The position numbers were made by a program, and so were the translations under genes. Of a stretch of 64,000 nt of DNA, positions 1 through 13,554 are shown piece by piece (the stretch's first letter is position 1; each line of letters starts with the position of its first letter). This DNA comes from Archegozetes longisetosus (taxonomy: Eukaryota; Arthropoda; Arachnida; Sarcoptiformes; Trhypochthoniidae), in assembly GCA_018873245.2 (NCBI GenBank), contig JAEMBT020000009.1, positions 10,373,288 to 10,437,287 of the forward strand. Direction: 5' to 3'. Below the pieces are notes generated by a model. The model searched no databases. It was not told the origin of the DNA and saw nothing but the letters and a program-made list of their open reading frames with translations.

Positions 1-212
1 CGAATAATCACAAACTAAACACACTTATAAGTTATAAACAAAATTTTCTATTTCACAATATTTAAAAGCTAACTGATTAGATTTTAGTAAAATCAATTTC
101 GTTTAAAATCAAAATATCATATTGTTAAGTTTAGATAACAATTTTGTTGAAAAAGTTATAAAGTAAGGTGAATGATTTTATTTGCGTAATAAATGACAAC
201 TAATCTTCAATT

Positions 213-355
213 GAAGCTTGTTTTTGAAGAAATGCCTTAGCAAATAGGCCTTTAATCATGCATTAAAATGTCTTCTATATTGAATTCTAGGTAGAAGGAT
301 TTTTAATGCATAGAAAAGGGCCTACTTGCTAAGGTATTTCTTCAAAGATAGGCTC
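213..355. mobile_element. 143-bp MITE, copy A only
   Basis: The ends form an imperfect inverted repeat (motif GAAATGCCTTAGCAAATAGG on the left and its complement on the right). The pentamer CAATT flanks it at 208-212 and 356-360, and copy B has a single CAATT at the matching site. No coding capacity. It lies just 3' of the damaged TPR-caspase gene. Confidence 0.6.
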
Positions 356-397
356 CAATTATTTATGTGCTTTCCATATTAAAAGATCAACTAAAAT

Positions 398-3300
398 TTA
401 AATTCTTTTGTCCATCCCCTTAACTCTACTTCCGTTATTTGCATGTCTCCCCCCAGGATTTAAACTCTTACTCATAGACTGCTTTAATAGCAACTGATTT
501 ACGCACTTTGATAGTTTAAAAATTTCCATATCTTTAAATTGATCTATTGCTTTAATCAGAGCTGATATAAACCAAGTTACCGTCCGTATGTTGCGATGTG
601 AAACATATCCTGTTGTCAATGAACAACATTTGACTGTATTATTGTTTCGAGAACGATTTAGAAAATAATTAATGCTTACGATTAACACTTGAATACCAAA
701 TGAACATATCTTTGAAAACATAGTTTACTGGTTGTAATTGAGTTCTGATATCAGAAGTCATACCACTTTCATCATCAACAAAGCCGGTATCTGCTACAGA
801 TTGTGATACCGCAGCTGAAAAGGCTTAAGAAAAATAAAATTACTAACTAAATAACAGGATATATTTTAAAATTCGAAAAAATATGACTGATGCTATTTGA
901 GAAAATAAATCTTTTTAAAAGCATCCATTTTCAGAGCATTTTGTTATCTTGCTTATAAATAGCTATTTCAAGCTTTTCAGCTGTTTGTGAGAACCTTCAA
1001 TTATTATCGTAAGCTATGACAATATTCGAGACAAACTTAATTTGATAAGAAATTTTACCACCGTTCATGAAAAATGTAGAGAAAATTTATTGCTTTCCGA
1101 AATAGGAAATCATTGATGCACCAGCAAAATGCATCGAATTTCATTTTTATGGAGTGCTTTAAGTTTCATCTTTGTATAATTTTCGTTAAGTCGATTTACA
1201 GATTATCAAACTAGTGATCTTTAGCTTTCAAGCTTTTAATTTCGATTGTATTCCGATTTCGCTTTCGAGAAATATTTTAATTTCAATTGTATATCAATTT
1301 CACTTTTAGTACCATCATTTGATTGTATTCAATTTTAATCTCCTACTAGAATATTAATATAATTTTGAATACAAAAAATTAATAATTATTGGTTAAAGTG
1401 TTTTTCAATATAGGCTTTAATAGCGAGAAATATTTAAAGTTAAAAATTTTTAAACAAGCTATTTAAAAAGTTGAGTGTTAAGATATTCAGCATTAATTTT
1501 GAAAACACAATCATTTCCAATCTATTTTCACTCAAACAATTTTTACATCCAATGCAACCATTACAGTATTTAATTCGATTCATTTCGCTTTTTAACTATT
1601 ATTTCAATTGTATTTCAATTTCGATTAATCGAAATTATTTCTTAGCGTTCCATTTCAATTTGAATTTCGCTTTTGAAAAGCTAACTATTCATATAAGTCC
1701 TGTTAATAACTTATAATCTTGCAAAAATAGCTTACATGCTAAAAAATGCATTTTCATTGGATAAAATCTTTGGTATTATAGAAAATAATGAATTTTCACC
1801 AAAGTTGAGTTTGTGAAATAGAAACTCTCTTAAATCATAATTTATGATTCATAAACCTACGTATTTTTAGTTTTAAAGTGAACTTTGTCGATCTTCATTC
1901 AAAAATTATTGAGTAATGTAAATAAGCTTCGAATAAACTGATACTCATATTGTAGTAAACTTCTAATAATTCAAAGCTCTCTACCAATGCGTTACTACCG
2001 ACTCAACCATTAATATCATTTTATTACATTTTGAAAATTTATATCAAAATTAGCAATTATTTTAAAGCAAATATTCTTATACTTACCTCCTCTGCAAGCA
2101 TTTATTAGAAAGACTTTTTGCTTGCCATCCAGTTGAGGACAAGTACTGAATAGTTGGAACATTTTCTCTAGTTCGAATTTACTGTTATCAATACCATAGA
2201 TAATACCAGATTCTCCATGTGTCAAAATTATCACAACAACAGAATCATAGTCATTAAGCGAGCCCAAATTATTGCATATATCTGCCTTCAATTTATTCAA
2301 ATCACCTTTGGTGAAGTCAATGAAAAATTCTTCTAATTCCTGAGCGTTTGCATCAGCTTTATAAATGATTCTATAGTTGAGCTGTAATAATTTGAGTGTA
2401 ATATTGATAAAATCAGTTTCTGTGCCATATCTAATCATTTCGTAATGATTAAATGTCGCATTATTTATTATGACTGCAAGTTTTTTGCAAGCCTTTTCAG
2501 AAGCGACACAACTCATTTCAGTACAAGTAGTTTCACAAGGCCCTGTATCTTGACCTGAAAATTAAAAGTTGTGTCTAAAATTTGCCGAATTAGTATTAAT
2601 ATGTACCGGCTTCGATCTGCTGATTATCTTTGTCCATATTTTTGCAATCGTTTTTACTATTTATCTTCCTAGAAGTGAAATAGAAATCTTTCATCCGACC
2701 TATGAATCTTTGACTGCTTGCAAAAGAAATTTTGTGCAACTCTTGTTCCTTAAAATGAGTTAAGCCTTTTGTTTTATTCAAATTATAGAGATTCATAATG
2801 CATAAGGAGTTTAACTAAAAAGATACTTACAGTAATTTTTAATAAGTCTCCAATTTCTTTATCAATATATTGATTAAACAAATGTTCAATTAGACTCAAA
2901 TCGACATTTTCCTGACCATCCAAAACAATATTCCAGATAAAAATGTCACTGAAAGGAAGACATTTAACTCTTCTAACTATTTTACCCGATTTTTCTGTCA
3001 TTTGTTCTGCTGTCTTTAGTTCTGCTTCATTTTGGTCATTAAGTATTGTTATAAAAATTAGAACTTTTGGAATTCTGTAGAGTTCGTTTTGAGTAACACG
3101 AAAATCGACCCCCCGATTATTATCAAACTCATTAATTATATCCTCTATCTTCTTCTCCTCATTGAAAAACGAGACTTTACTTTTATTCTCTTTAGAAATA
3201 ACAATCATGACAAATGCATCTGTCGATTTCATGTCTTTGAATTGTTTATGCTTAATTTCATAGCGGATCTCAGAATATTTATATTGATTACAAAGAGTTG

Positions 3301-6300
3301 TTTTATATTTTAATCTTTCAGAGAATATCGATTCCAAATCCTTCGCTTTATCATTCAAAGATCTTATATCGTTGAATATCAAGCAATAACCATTAATATT
3401 GATGTCCCCAACTTTCGTACTATTATTCGGACTTTCGACTATATCCTGAAACTCAATGTATTCTTCTGGTAGCTTAAAAATAGCTTTAGCTTCAATTAAA
3501 TACTCAATCGCTTCTTTTGTATTCCTATCCCTATCTTCTTCAGTTTCAAACTTTTGTTTGAGTTTCAGTTTCACTAATGAGAAATAAATTGCAGGAATCA
3601 CATTACAAGACATCTTAAATTTGAAATTGGAATGTATAGCAAGAGCTCTTTTGAGACCAGCTTCTGCTTTATCGTCATCAACATATTGACTTCTAAATTG
3701 CAACAAATAGGCTTCACTTATTGTTTCACTTAATAGTTCGATCGCTTCGTCAATAAATTGTAGCGCATCTTCTCGTCCGGTTTTGTAAGCAAATGTAGCC
3801 ATGCCAAGCACTAAAGCTTCTAAGCAATAGCTCAATTCCGCGAAATCATCAGCTAATTTTGTCAGTTTTGATAAGTAGTAAAATGATAAATTTACACCAT
3901 TTTTAGGATAAGAATTAATGGAGTATAAATTCGCGATACGAACTAATGCACTGTAAAAATTCTTCGTTTCTAAAGATTTTTCTTTGATATTTCGCTTAAC
4001 ATGAAGATGAAAACGATGAAAAAAGTTGTCTATACTTTCTTCATCTTTTAATAAATGCTTTCCTCCTTCGATAGCATTTGTTAAAAGTCTGATCGCCTCT
4101 TCATAATAGGGAATTGCATTACCTGGTTCAAACTTTTCTTGATATAATTCACCGATTCTGCAGTTCGACAGTATTTTATAGCAGATGTTAACTTCTTCAA
4201 AAAATTTTATTGACTCAGAATAATGTTTAATAGAATCATCATAACTTTTGAACGTAAGCGCATAATGAGCTTTTCTCTCAGCAATTTTATAATAAGATAA
4301 TCCCAGCATAGACCTAATCTTTTTTTCTCCACTTTTAAGTGGCTCCTAGAGATTAATTAAATTTTCAAACGAATCAATAGCTTTGTCGCTTGAACAGTTA
4401 AAATCAATCGAATCAATGGGATTAAGCTTATCTGAAATTAGTATTTTTCAATTATTATTAAACTAGAGATGCTATTCTAGTATATACATACCATAACATT
4501 CTCCCAAATCAATGCAATTTCTGCCTTGTACTATAATATCATCTACGGTCTTACAGTCCAATATATTGAATATTTCATTTGCATTATTGAAATGGATTAC
4601 CGCTTCTTCAAGTCTTTCGAGCTCCTTATAAGAAGTACCCAAACGATAGTAAAGACCTGCTCGTTCTGATTTGCTCAAATATTTAGAATTTTTGAGTTCT
4701 TTTAAACCAGTTTCCAAATATTTGATTGCGTTTTCATAGTCTTTTTCAAGGCAAAGACAAAAACCAAAATAAACTTTGCTTTTCTGTTTTAAATCCTCAA
4801 TATCTTTTAAAACTTGATTATCCATATTCTTCCTGAACCAATACTTAGCATATTTAGGCTTATCTAAATCGCGCACTAAGATACATCCGATCTCATAATT
4901 TAATTTTGTGATACATTCTGAGTTCTTTCTGTAATAATCAGAATTATTTGCAAAATCAATAGCTATTTGATACCACTTAACTGCTTCCTCAAAATTATTA
5001 AGTCTGCGATATAATATAGCTATTCGTTCAGCGTTTGATTTCATATCTACTACATTCTTCGGGCAATTCAGCTGACAATCATAAGCCTTAAAATAGTACT
5101 CCAAGGCCTCATTGATCACTCCTGAGGTCTCATTGATCCCTGCTAACTGTATATAAATGTCAGACAATATCTCATATCTATTGGTAAGATAGCAATCTGA
5201 CTCATATTTAATCCAATCTTTATCTAAAATTTCTGACAATTGTTTCAACAATGGTTGTGACTTAGGCACTTCTAGTCTATAATCATCAGGATCTTGTACA
5301 ATCAAGAGTTTCTGATAAACTAGATTTAGTTGATAATATTTCACAAACTGAATCACGGTGAAATTCGGAAGAAGTGTTTCAAATAATTCGAGTGCAAATC
5401 GATAGATAATTCGAATAGAAAGTAACAAATTTTCGTCTTGACGTGATATATAATGAATAGCTGTTCCAAAATTTTTTAATTTCCTGACAATCGACTCAAT
5501 ATCATTATTCTCTCCGACCAATCTTTGTTTTATAAGTTCGATAGTTTCAGAAATACCAACTTTTCTGTTATTATATTCAACTATTTGATTAATTATATCT
5601 TGATATACTCCAAATATATTTTCAGTAATTGCCTCAAAAGATTCTTCTAAGTTGAAATCAAAAGTATTACGTTTCAAATGTTTCAAACACAGCTTTTTGT
5701 ATTTTTCTGAATTTTCAGCTATTTCCTTATATTGAGGTTCAGTATTGGAAACTTTATTGAACCAAACAATAGCATTCTCGAATTCATTCATATTATAATA
5801 ACACAGACCGATGTTGTAATACAAATCAAATAAATTGATTTCATCAACTCTATTATCGCTGTTGAACATGAGATGATTGAAATAGTCCACGCATTTCATG
5901 AACCAAAACAAAGCAAATTCATGATTTGGTTCATCGAGTTTAGTGCATGCGATAGCTGTATATAAGGAACTGTTGTAAACTTTATAATAATCAACTTTGG
6001 AGTACAAATTTTGATAATTTTCTGATGTTAACAATATTCCAATAGAATAAGGAAAATCTTTTCGATAGAACTCTATTAAACCAAGAAAATAATATGCACT
6101 TGAAACATATTTGTATTCTCTTTTATCATCGGTTATAGTTTTTCCATGATATTTTTGTTCAATAGTTCTTCTCAATGCATTAAAATTGTTTTCTGATTCC
6201 TCCAGATTTTTCAGTTTGAAATTGACGAATGACAACTTGTATAAAATCTTCTTGTCTAAGAATTTATAATTTTTATTTTGTCTATCAATATCTCCCACAC

Positions 6301-6391
6301 TGTTGTAGAGCTCAATCAGTATTTTATTCGCTTTTGTATACTTTCTTTTCTTCAAGTATTGCTTTGATAAATAAAACCTAAATGTTGACAT
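398..6391 (-). pseudogene. TPR-pseudocaspase-caspase gene, copy A (damaged)
   Basis: Exons, in order of transcription: 6391-4492, 4431-2831, 2748-2607, 2554-2087, 814-680, 609-398, all with GT-AG borders and compatible phases. The first two exons encode a TPR solenoid. The second ends in a caspase-like unit in which the His motif reads ISKE and the Cys motif reads IFITILND, so it lacks the catalytic pair. The fourth exon encodes an intact p20 with THGE and NACRGG, and the last two encode p10 with WYSS and SHRN. Two lesions are visible against copy B. An in-frame TAG lies at 4348-4346 where copy B has TAT, and a one-base gain near 450 replaces the conserved WTKEF end of p10. Each half could still be translated alone, with an ATG at 4309 downstream of the stop, so a shortened product is possible. 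Confidence 0.8.
815..2086 (-). other. Long intron of the copy A TPR-caspase gene
   Basis: Lies between the p20 exon and the first p10 exon. The matching intron in copy B (43,528-44,363) is shorter, because copy A has about 500 extra bases at roughly 1,205-1,715. These are rich in repeats of TTTCAATTGTAT and TTTCGATT type on both strands. I see no coding exon in it. Confidence 0.5.
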
Positions 6392-6760
6392 AAAAGATGT
6401 AATATTAAGGTCTTGATATAAAATAATAAAAACAGATAAATCTAAAATTTTAAGATTCAAAAGTGTAATACTGTAATCTATTTTTAAAGCAAATAGGAAT
6501 TGACTAGATTTTTATTCATCAATATTCATACTAGTAATACAAATTTGTTTTACAATGTTTCAAAATTTGAAATTACGATTCCATTACTCATAGGTAAGAA
6601 TATGAGACTCTTTAAGTCAAAAGACTATTGGATAATTTCTTAGACTTTTTATTTTAGGCAATAATTGAACAATTGAAAGTGAATTCATACTTCAGGTTTC
6701 AAGTTTTTATATGAAAATTTACTTCAAAAATGTAAGGTAGAGAAAATAACACATAGTATA

Positions 6761-7459
6761 TAGTCATGGAAAAATCTAAAGTACTAATTAAATTTGATCT
6801 AGCTCCTTATTCTTTAGTTCGATTTTGATTTCAGAAATATTGTTCGTGAATAATCATGGAAGGAATAGTTTTAAAAAATATTTCAAAATTCATTCTAGTA
6901 AACTTTTTACAACAGATATTTTATAACTTGTATATTACAAGGTACATTTCAGAATTTTCATTTTTATTTAGTAAAGTTTAGATAATGAGTCGATACGTGT
7001 TTAAGAAAATTTTAAAAAACTACTCAATTGATCATGGTTGTTTGCTAAACATTAATGTAATCAAGACAATAGAGTTAAAGTTTGGGAAATTTATAAGATT
7101 AAGAGCTTCTGGTAAAATTAAAGTAGAAATCAAACGGCAATCAAGTAGAAATTATATTGATTACATTAATTTTATACAAACTACGATGATCAAATGTATA
7201 ATTTTTCAATAATTTTCTGAAATACGTATCGACTCACTTTCTAAGCTTTACTAAATGTAACTGAAAAGTCTAAAATATACTTTGTACTATTCACAATATA
7301 AAATATCTGTTATAAAAAATATACTAGAATGAATTTTGAATTTTTTAAAAATTATTCCTTCCATGATTACTCACGAACAATATTTCTGAAATCAAGATTG
7401 AACTAAAGAATTAGGAACTAGATCGAATTTAGTTAGTACTTTAGATTTTTTCATGACTG
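6761..7459. mobile_element. TA-flanked inverted-repeat element (mariner-type MITE)
   Basis: Long terminal inverted repeats of about 230 bases with ends TAGTCATGGAAAAATC and, on the other side, the complement of CAGTCATGAAAAAATC. A TA dinucleotide flanks each end (6759-6760 and 7460-7461). The centre has no recognisable transposase, and the short open frame spanning it is just the inverted repeat read through. Confidence 0.6.
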
Positions 7460-8559
7460 TATATAAAGTCAAAGCTGAAATACAATGTAACTGCACGAAT
7501 AATAAGGCATTACTAAGTTATATTTCATATCAAAACAGTATAAGAAAATAACTATTTATTGAACACAATCCGTATAGGACTGAGACAATAAATTTTGAAC
7601 TCTTTTCAATTTGACTTATGATTAGTTTTGTTTGAATTTGTGTTTCTCTTATTTGAGATATTTTGCTTGAAACTGCAACTTTGTCTATTAAACTTTTCAT
7701 ATACACCGTTTGGTTTTCTATACCATACATTATTTAGGTAAAGCTACATGTGAAAATTTAAAGTTAAGGAAACTATCCAAATTATGTTTAATAAAGTTGT
7801 TATTTCATGTAGAAGGACAACCCACCTTAAGAAATTGTGCTTAGGCAAAGACCTTAGGCCTCTTGATTCGATGGCAAATATAGAGACACTATTTAGATTA
7901 AAATACTAAAATTTTTGATGCGTAAAATTTTGTAGAAAATAAAATTTTCTAAAATTCTTTAACATTGTGTCCATAGGAGAAGAAATGATTTCAAAGATTC
8001 ATTTGACCCCTGCCCACCCCATCAGTATCTTTTGAGACTTCGCTCGAAAATAACTAAAACTAGGGAGATAATTCTGGGAAAGTTTTGGAGTGGTTCAAGA
8101 CCTGGAACAGGGTCAAATCGAAGATTCAAATTTTCATTAATTTCAATATTGATAAGTAAAAGAATGGGGTTAAGACCCGCGAATCTCAATCTTTATTTAA
8201 TTTTTTATTGAGATCCTCACTCGTTATGTCAATTTTACTCATCATCACTTTCCTCTATTTCTTTTGTATTGAATATATTTTCTAATTCTTCATATGACTT
8301 ATTCTTTGGGTCTTGATATCTACCGTATCCCAAATATTAGATGGAACAGTGAAAACAGGAATTTCATATCTTCAAAAGAATAGTTAATGGCAAAATAATA
8401 ATTACATATCTAATGAATATATTCGTCTCCCGTCTGGTTGACAAAAGCCCAACGAGGTCAGAGGTTACACTTACAAAAGACGCTATTGTTTAGACTGATT
8501 TCACACTTAAAACTTTTGAGTACACAGTATGAAGTAGAACTTTATTTTCATAACTTTAA

Positions 8560-9010
8560 TTCAAACTCTTGATTTCATTTGACTTTCATATGTCAAGTAA
8601 ATGGATCGTGAACTTAATTAAGTACAATACTGCAAAGCAAAATGTATGAAAGATTACTTTTACAAAAAAAGTGAAAACATTGAAGCACTTTTTACGTATG
8701 TAGCAAAATCTTATGTAAAAGTCTAATCATAAATTAAGCTTTATATCATACTACAGGTATATTATCAATAATTTGCGAATAAAAATTCTTGAAAAATATT
8801 GTATATTAAGGTTCGTGTTCAATATTTAAACTGTAATTTCTTGAAACATAAGGTTTAATGAATAAAATGAGCTAAAAATCTATAAAAACCCAAATTTAAA
8901 CGAAATCAAAAGTTTGATTTAAATTTTTTTATCAAAACTCGATTAATCCTCAGCCACAGGAGGCCTAAGGATCAAACTCGGACAGAACAACTGTTTTTAC
9001 GTCAAAATAA
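8560..9010. mobile_element. Internally deleted remnant of an old DNA transposon
   Basis: The stretch resembles the two ends of the element at 49,042-51,695 in copy B (for example the motif ATCAAAAGTTTGA followed by ATCAAACTCGGA), but the middle is missing. The element was therefore probably present before the block duplicated and then shrank in copy A. No coding potential remains. Confidence 0.4.
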
Positions 9011-9129
9011 TAGAAATTTATCCAACTATATCGATAGTAGTGATTTCAGAAAAGCGTATTTGTTTCAGAAAACGCTTAATATAGTAAAAATAAAATACAT
9101 TATAAGATGAAGTTTTTTTTCAATATATA

Positions 9130-10061
9130 CAGTATGTTAGTTAATTTGTGTCGTATGTTTGATGGCTTATAACTCCAAAACTAGATTATAGATTTCAACG
9201 AGCGAAGTGTCATTTTAAAAAGAAATTTTCAAATTTTTATGCCCTAAATTTTCCTGAAATTATCTTGTATATCCTCTGAGTTACAATAGCTTAAAATCAA
9301 AATTAGAATTTTTCTATGGGAATTGCATGATGGGACTAAAGAACATCGCGCACAATGGGTTTCTGAGGATCTAGAAATGTGAAAATTTAGACACACTCTA
9401 CTTAGTAAGCGAAACATCTCAACATGATCCCAAGGCCCTAGGGCTTTTAGAATCCGACTTGGGTCCCTAGGGTCCATACCCACTCAACATGGGTATCAAT
9501 CGATAAAGCTTGTCGAGTCGAGTCTTGTGGTCTCTGTCTTCAAGGTCTAGGATCATTGGTACCGAAGGTACAGGTCTATTTTACGATCAAGTATACTAAA
9601 TTTAAAGTTACAGGCTCTTTGTATTACCCGGTGAGTACCACGAGAAGATTAACTGTTCTCTTCCCGCATAAACACACTCATATACTCATTAAGACTGCTG
9701 ATTTCTGTAATCCAATTAGATATCTCTCCCTTCTTACCTCAAGATGGACAATCTGAATCAGTGCATGTGCGTGAGATGTTTCGCTTACCAAGTAGTGTGT
9801 CTAAATTTTCACATTTCTAGATCCTCGGAAACCCATTGTGCGCGATGTTATTTAGTCCCATTATGCAATTCCCATAGAAAAATTCTAATTTTGATTTTAA
9901 GCTGTTGTAACCCAGAGGATATACAAGATAATTTCAGGAAAATTTAGGGTATAAAAATTTGAAAATTTATTTTTAAAATGACACTTCACTCGTTGAAATC
10001 TATAATCTAGTTTTGGAGTCATAAGTCCTCAAACATAAGACACAAATTAACGAACATACTG
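9130..10061. mobile_element. 932-bp TA-flanked inverted-repeat element
   Basis: Terminal inverted repeats of roughly 300 bases begin CAGTATGTTAGTTAATTTGT on the left and end with the near complement on the right. TA flanks both ends. Copy B has the uninterrupted flank near 52,430. The short open frames at 9,244-9,483 and 9,744-9,947 are the two arms of the repeat, not genes. The ends and target fit the Tc1/mariner group. The roughly 300-base centre is unrelated to anything I recognise. Confidence 0.65.
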
Positions 10062-10384
10062 TATAAGATTTGTCAAAGATATATAAATGTATTCATTTGG
10101 TTGTAGAAAAGTTATCAATTTTAAGTATGTCATATTTTGTTGAATTCGATATTTTTGCATTTTCTACATGAAAATTAGCTTCAGTTTGAATGAAGTTTAA
10201 CTCATGATTATTATGTTTATGAGCAGTTGAATTCATTTGTACAAAACTTTCTTATATGCTCAAATAAATATCCGATATTATATTAAATTTTATGCTTAAC
10301 GAATGATTTAGTCTTACTTTTAAAATTAATAATTTGAACAATTGTTTATATTAAAATCCCTGTACTGAGTTTGCGCTTAATTAA

Positions 10385-10850
10385 CCCTTCGTCACAACTT
10401 CCGAAAACGTAAAATTAACTGTGGGGTAAAATGTTACCCCACATTTTTAACTCTTGATATCCGTTCTAAGTTAGTCTGAATGCTATCAGAATCAAAGTTA
10501 GCCGTTGTTTTTGAACTTTTAATTTTCTAATTAATTAATTTCTATTTATTATCTGCTACAGCTTCATCAATGGTTCAAATTGCTAGTAGCAACATTCAGC
10601 GCTGCGACACATATAGTAAACACGAAGTATTGCGATGTTAGGGTGAATTTCTGTTCTCAGAAAGATAAGTTGCTAGAAAAAAAATTTAATATAACTTGAA
10701 GTCTAAATAAATCAGAATTTCTGTCATTCACAGTAAGATATATGACTGAGGAATAGCTAAATTTTCAAGAAATGACGACATTCTGTTGATTTTAGCGAGA
10801 TTTATAAAGTAAAACTTGAAAACATTTTACCCCACAGCTGTGACGAAGGA
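10385..10850. mobile_element. piggyBac-type MITE, TTAA target
   Basis: The element runs from CCCTTCGTCAC to its inverted end GTGACGAAGGA, flanked on both sides by TTAA (10381-10384 and 10851-10854). Copy B has a single TTAA at 52,764-52,767 in the matching flank. A second family member is at 27,133-27,609. TTAA duplication with ends starting CCC is the hallmark of piggyBac. A second inverted motif, GGGGTAAAATGTTACCCC, sits just inside the ends. No transposase. Confidence 0.8.
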
Positions 10851-11001
10851 TTAACATGCAAGAAATATACACATTCGAATAAATAGTATCCGATACCGTC
10901 TTCCGTCTTAAAGCGTCACATATCATGAATAATAGGTTGAAATAAATTAATTATAATACATAACGATGATCAGTGAAAAAATTAATTTTCTTTCTTTAGT
11001 A

Positions 11002-11259
11002 TTACTTGAATTTTATTGACTCCGAGACATGAGTTTCATTTAAACTTCTCAGTACTTCAATTCAGAACTTAAAAAATAGTTTTGAATCACTGTTTTTGCC
11101 AAATTTTAATAAATGGTCAATAATTTCATTATCAGTGATAAACGAATTTCCACTATTTTGAGGAAAACATTTTTTAATCAATTGTAAACCTTCATTTATT
11201 GTTATAGGTTTTGATTCGTAATAGTGTTTTATTACTTTAAGAACGTTTTCATCAGTCAT
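11002..11259 (-). pseudogene. Small helical protein gene, copy A (premature stop)
   Basis: The start ATG is at 11259 and the ancestral stop TAA at 11004-11002. A TGA at 11064-11062, where copy B has GGA, ends the frame after 65 residues and removes the last 20. The rest is very close to the copy B protein (52,916-53,173). It lies between the two caspase genes on the same strand. The product is short, charged and predicted to be mostly helical. I do not recognise a named domain. The truncated protein could still be made. Confidence 0.6.
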
Positions 11260-12311
11260 TTTCACACAAATATAAAGCACTGGAAATATTAAATTATATA
11301 ATCTAAATTCTATTACATAAAACTTAGTCAATTGTTGAACCGGTAGTCTTATCAAAACTAATAAATGCTGATATAATGTCAAAAATGGATCGTTAGTTAA
11401 ATAAAAATGATTATAAACTTTTTCACTTTTATTTATTAATTTATTAGTTTTTTAGATTGAAAGAGCTAACTATATAATCAATTTATGTTTTACACTCAAT
11501 TACTTAAATATATACGTTTCACTACTTTTGTGTTTGATCTTCTACGTAAAATTGTAAGATACTACGCATACGTTGCATAGAGAATACGCTACTCAATATT
11601 TAGTGTTCTGTTGCCAGATCTCCAGGTTTGGCCTGGAATCTCCGGGTTTTGACCTCCAATTCCAGGCAGAAGGGTTGGTCTGCATGAGTACATTAAAGTT
11701 CCAAGTTTTGTGTTTTTGCTCATGTTATCATTATACAAACAGTCTTTCAATGGAAAAATGAAAGCTGTAATTCTATTATGAAACATTTATCATTAAAAGG
11801 AGGTAAATATAAAGTATATTCATTCAAAATCTATTATGGAATTCACTGAGTACGCTTAAAAAATGTTGAATTGTTAAAAGCTTGTAAATCTAGCACTAAA
11901 TATTCCTTTGATAAATGAGCCATTAAAACCCAACACAATTTTTATCATTGGGAAATCATTTTCAAATCAAAGGGTCCCCCCTTTGATATGAAAATTCCAG
12001 GAAAAGGTCCGAGTAAAACTGGCAACCGAAGTTTAGTGCAATCAGATTTACGTCTACTTTTTCCTTGCAATCTCCTTTCAATGCCTCGATAAAAATTTAA
12101 CTATGATTCACTTAATAAAGTTATGCCCACACACAAAGAATATACAATCTTTCAATGGATCGCTCGCTTAAACAACTTTGAATTTAACTTTAAATTGCAA
12201 GTTAATTACGATTTCTCAGAAATACCATTAGATCGTGGTCTATTATTATGATACTGGTTGAAAATAAATGTTCGATTTATGCAAAAGCATTATTAACTTT
12301 AAAAAAAAATA

Positions 12312-12382
12312 ATGCAAAACAGCTCAGATTCGAACCCTCATCCTTAAGGTTAATGCATAGGACTTGTTGCATCATCAAACTT
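12312..12382 (-). repeat. tRNA-like / SINE-like fragment, copy A
   Basis: On the minus strand this segment contains a motif close to the RNA polymerase III B box (GGGTTCGAATC) about 40 bases downstream of an A-box-like start. The same segment is at 53,768-53,838 in copy B, so it predates the duplication. The acceptor stem does not pair well, so it is unlikely to be a working tRNA. A tRNA-derived SINE remnant is more plausible. Confidence 0.35.
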
Positions 12383-12707
12383 TACAAGTATAGCTAGTCC
12401 CATTTCATATCAAGTCATTTTATGGAAATTTTTATTTCTATATGCGAGGGGGGAACAGGAAGTTTTCGAGGGAAAGCAAGAAATTCCTGTTTCCCTTGTA
12501 TTGCGGGGATAAGCGAAGAAACTGCATTCTGAGAGGCTTGCTCAATTTTTCAAAGTCTAATGTGATATAAATTACGCATCTAGATAAGTTTTACACAACT
12601 TACTGTTCTACATCAGTTGTAACAAACAATACGACTCAAATTACGTTTCCTCAGTTTTTGTAAACTCTGATACATATGTCGTTCGGAAGTAGAAACCATA
12701 GAAACCT

Positions 12708-12840
12708 GGGGCTGCATTCTGGAAACTTTGCAAAATTAGCAATATTGCAAAAATGTACAGTAAGAACGGATAGTTTGCAATCAATTATTTGCAATCGCCT
12801 TATGTTTTACAATTTGCAATCGTTCGAGAATGTGGCCCCT
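12708..12840. mobile_element. Short inverted-repeat insert, copy A only
   Basis: About 130 bases with ends GGGGCTGCATTCTGGA and the imperfect complement of AGGGGCCACATTCTCGA. Inside are several TTGCAA motifs on both strands. Copy B lacks it at the matching position near 54,090. It looks like a small MITE. The exact target duplication is unclear. Confidence 0.45.
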
Positions 12841-13554
12841 GTTGTATTGAATAAGTTAGATTACAAAATTATGTTTAAAAAATAAGTTACATTACTCTTA
12901 TTCATGAGCTAATCACATCCCTTAATAATTTTAAAGCTCAGAACAATTTGAACTTTAAAGCATTACGATAGCTTTGCATAATTTTATTTAGAGCTTTAGT
13001 TTCATACATGAAAATGCATAGCTCGCTAATTTTTATCATTTTTAACATTTGATAATTTTACTGATAATTTCTTTTATCTCAAATCTAATTTTAAACTATT
13101 CTTTATATAAGCCGTAGAAATAACAAAATAATGATTTATGCTCAAAATATGACCCAACAATCTCTAATAATAAAAATTAGTGTATTTAAGTTGTGTTAGT
13201 TTTGTGTTAAATATAAGTCTATATAAGCAGTTGAGGATCAAATGGAACTTCTTTGAGACCTATAACTCAAATTGAAGAAATAATGTAATAAAAGTAAGCT
13301 AAAATTATCCAGAGGAACCTCTTCTGAAATTTTAAACAAGAATTCTCTTATTAAAAAAGTAGCCTTATTAAAACATCTCTATGAAACGCTAATACTATTT
13401 TGGCATAATACTCATTTAAGCTCATTATATTGTAGTCATAATAGTAGTGTAGAACTGTTTAACACTAATAAATGATACTTTTATAATGATCTCATCGCAA
13501 AAAACATAAGTAGAAATACCAATATTAACACACAATAAAACACAGATAATACGA

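Noticed and set aside
2783..2831. Read-through of the pseudocaspase exon into VSIFLVKLLMHYESL as the p10 end
   Set aside because: A GTAAGT donor precedes it in both copies, and the next exon supplies RFIGRMKDFYF, which fits the usual p10 end better.
9244..9947. Two similar short frames (NFHISRSSETHCARC) as duplicated genes
   Set aside because: They are the two arms of the inverted-repeat element read from opposite sides.
11002..11259. The small helical protein as the first exon of the TPR-caspase gene
   Set aside because: A possible donor exists, but its phase 2 end does not join in frame to any acceptor before the TPR exon.
12312..12382. Functional tRNA gene
   Set aside because: The B-box motif is present but the acceptor and anticodon stems do not pair convincingly; kept only as a SINE-like fragment.
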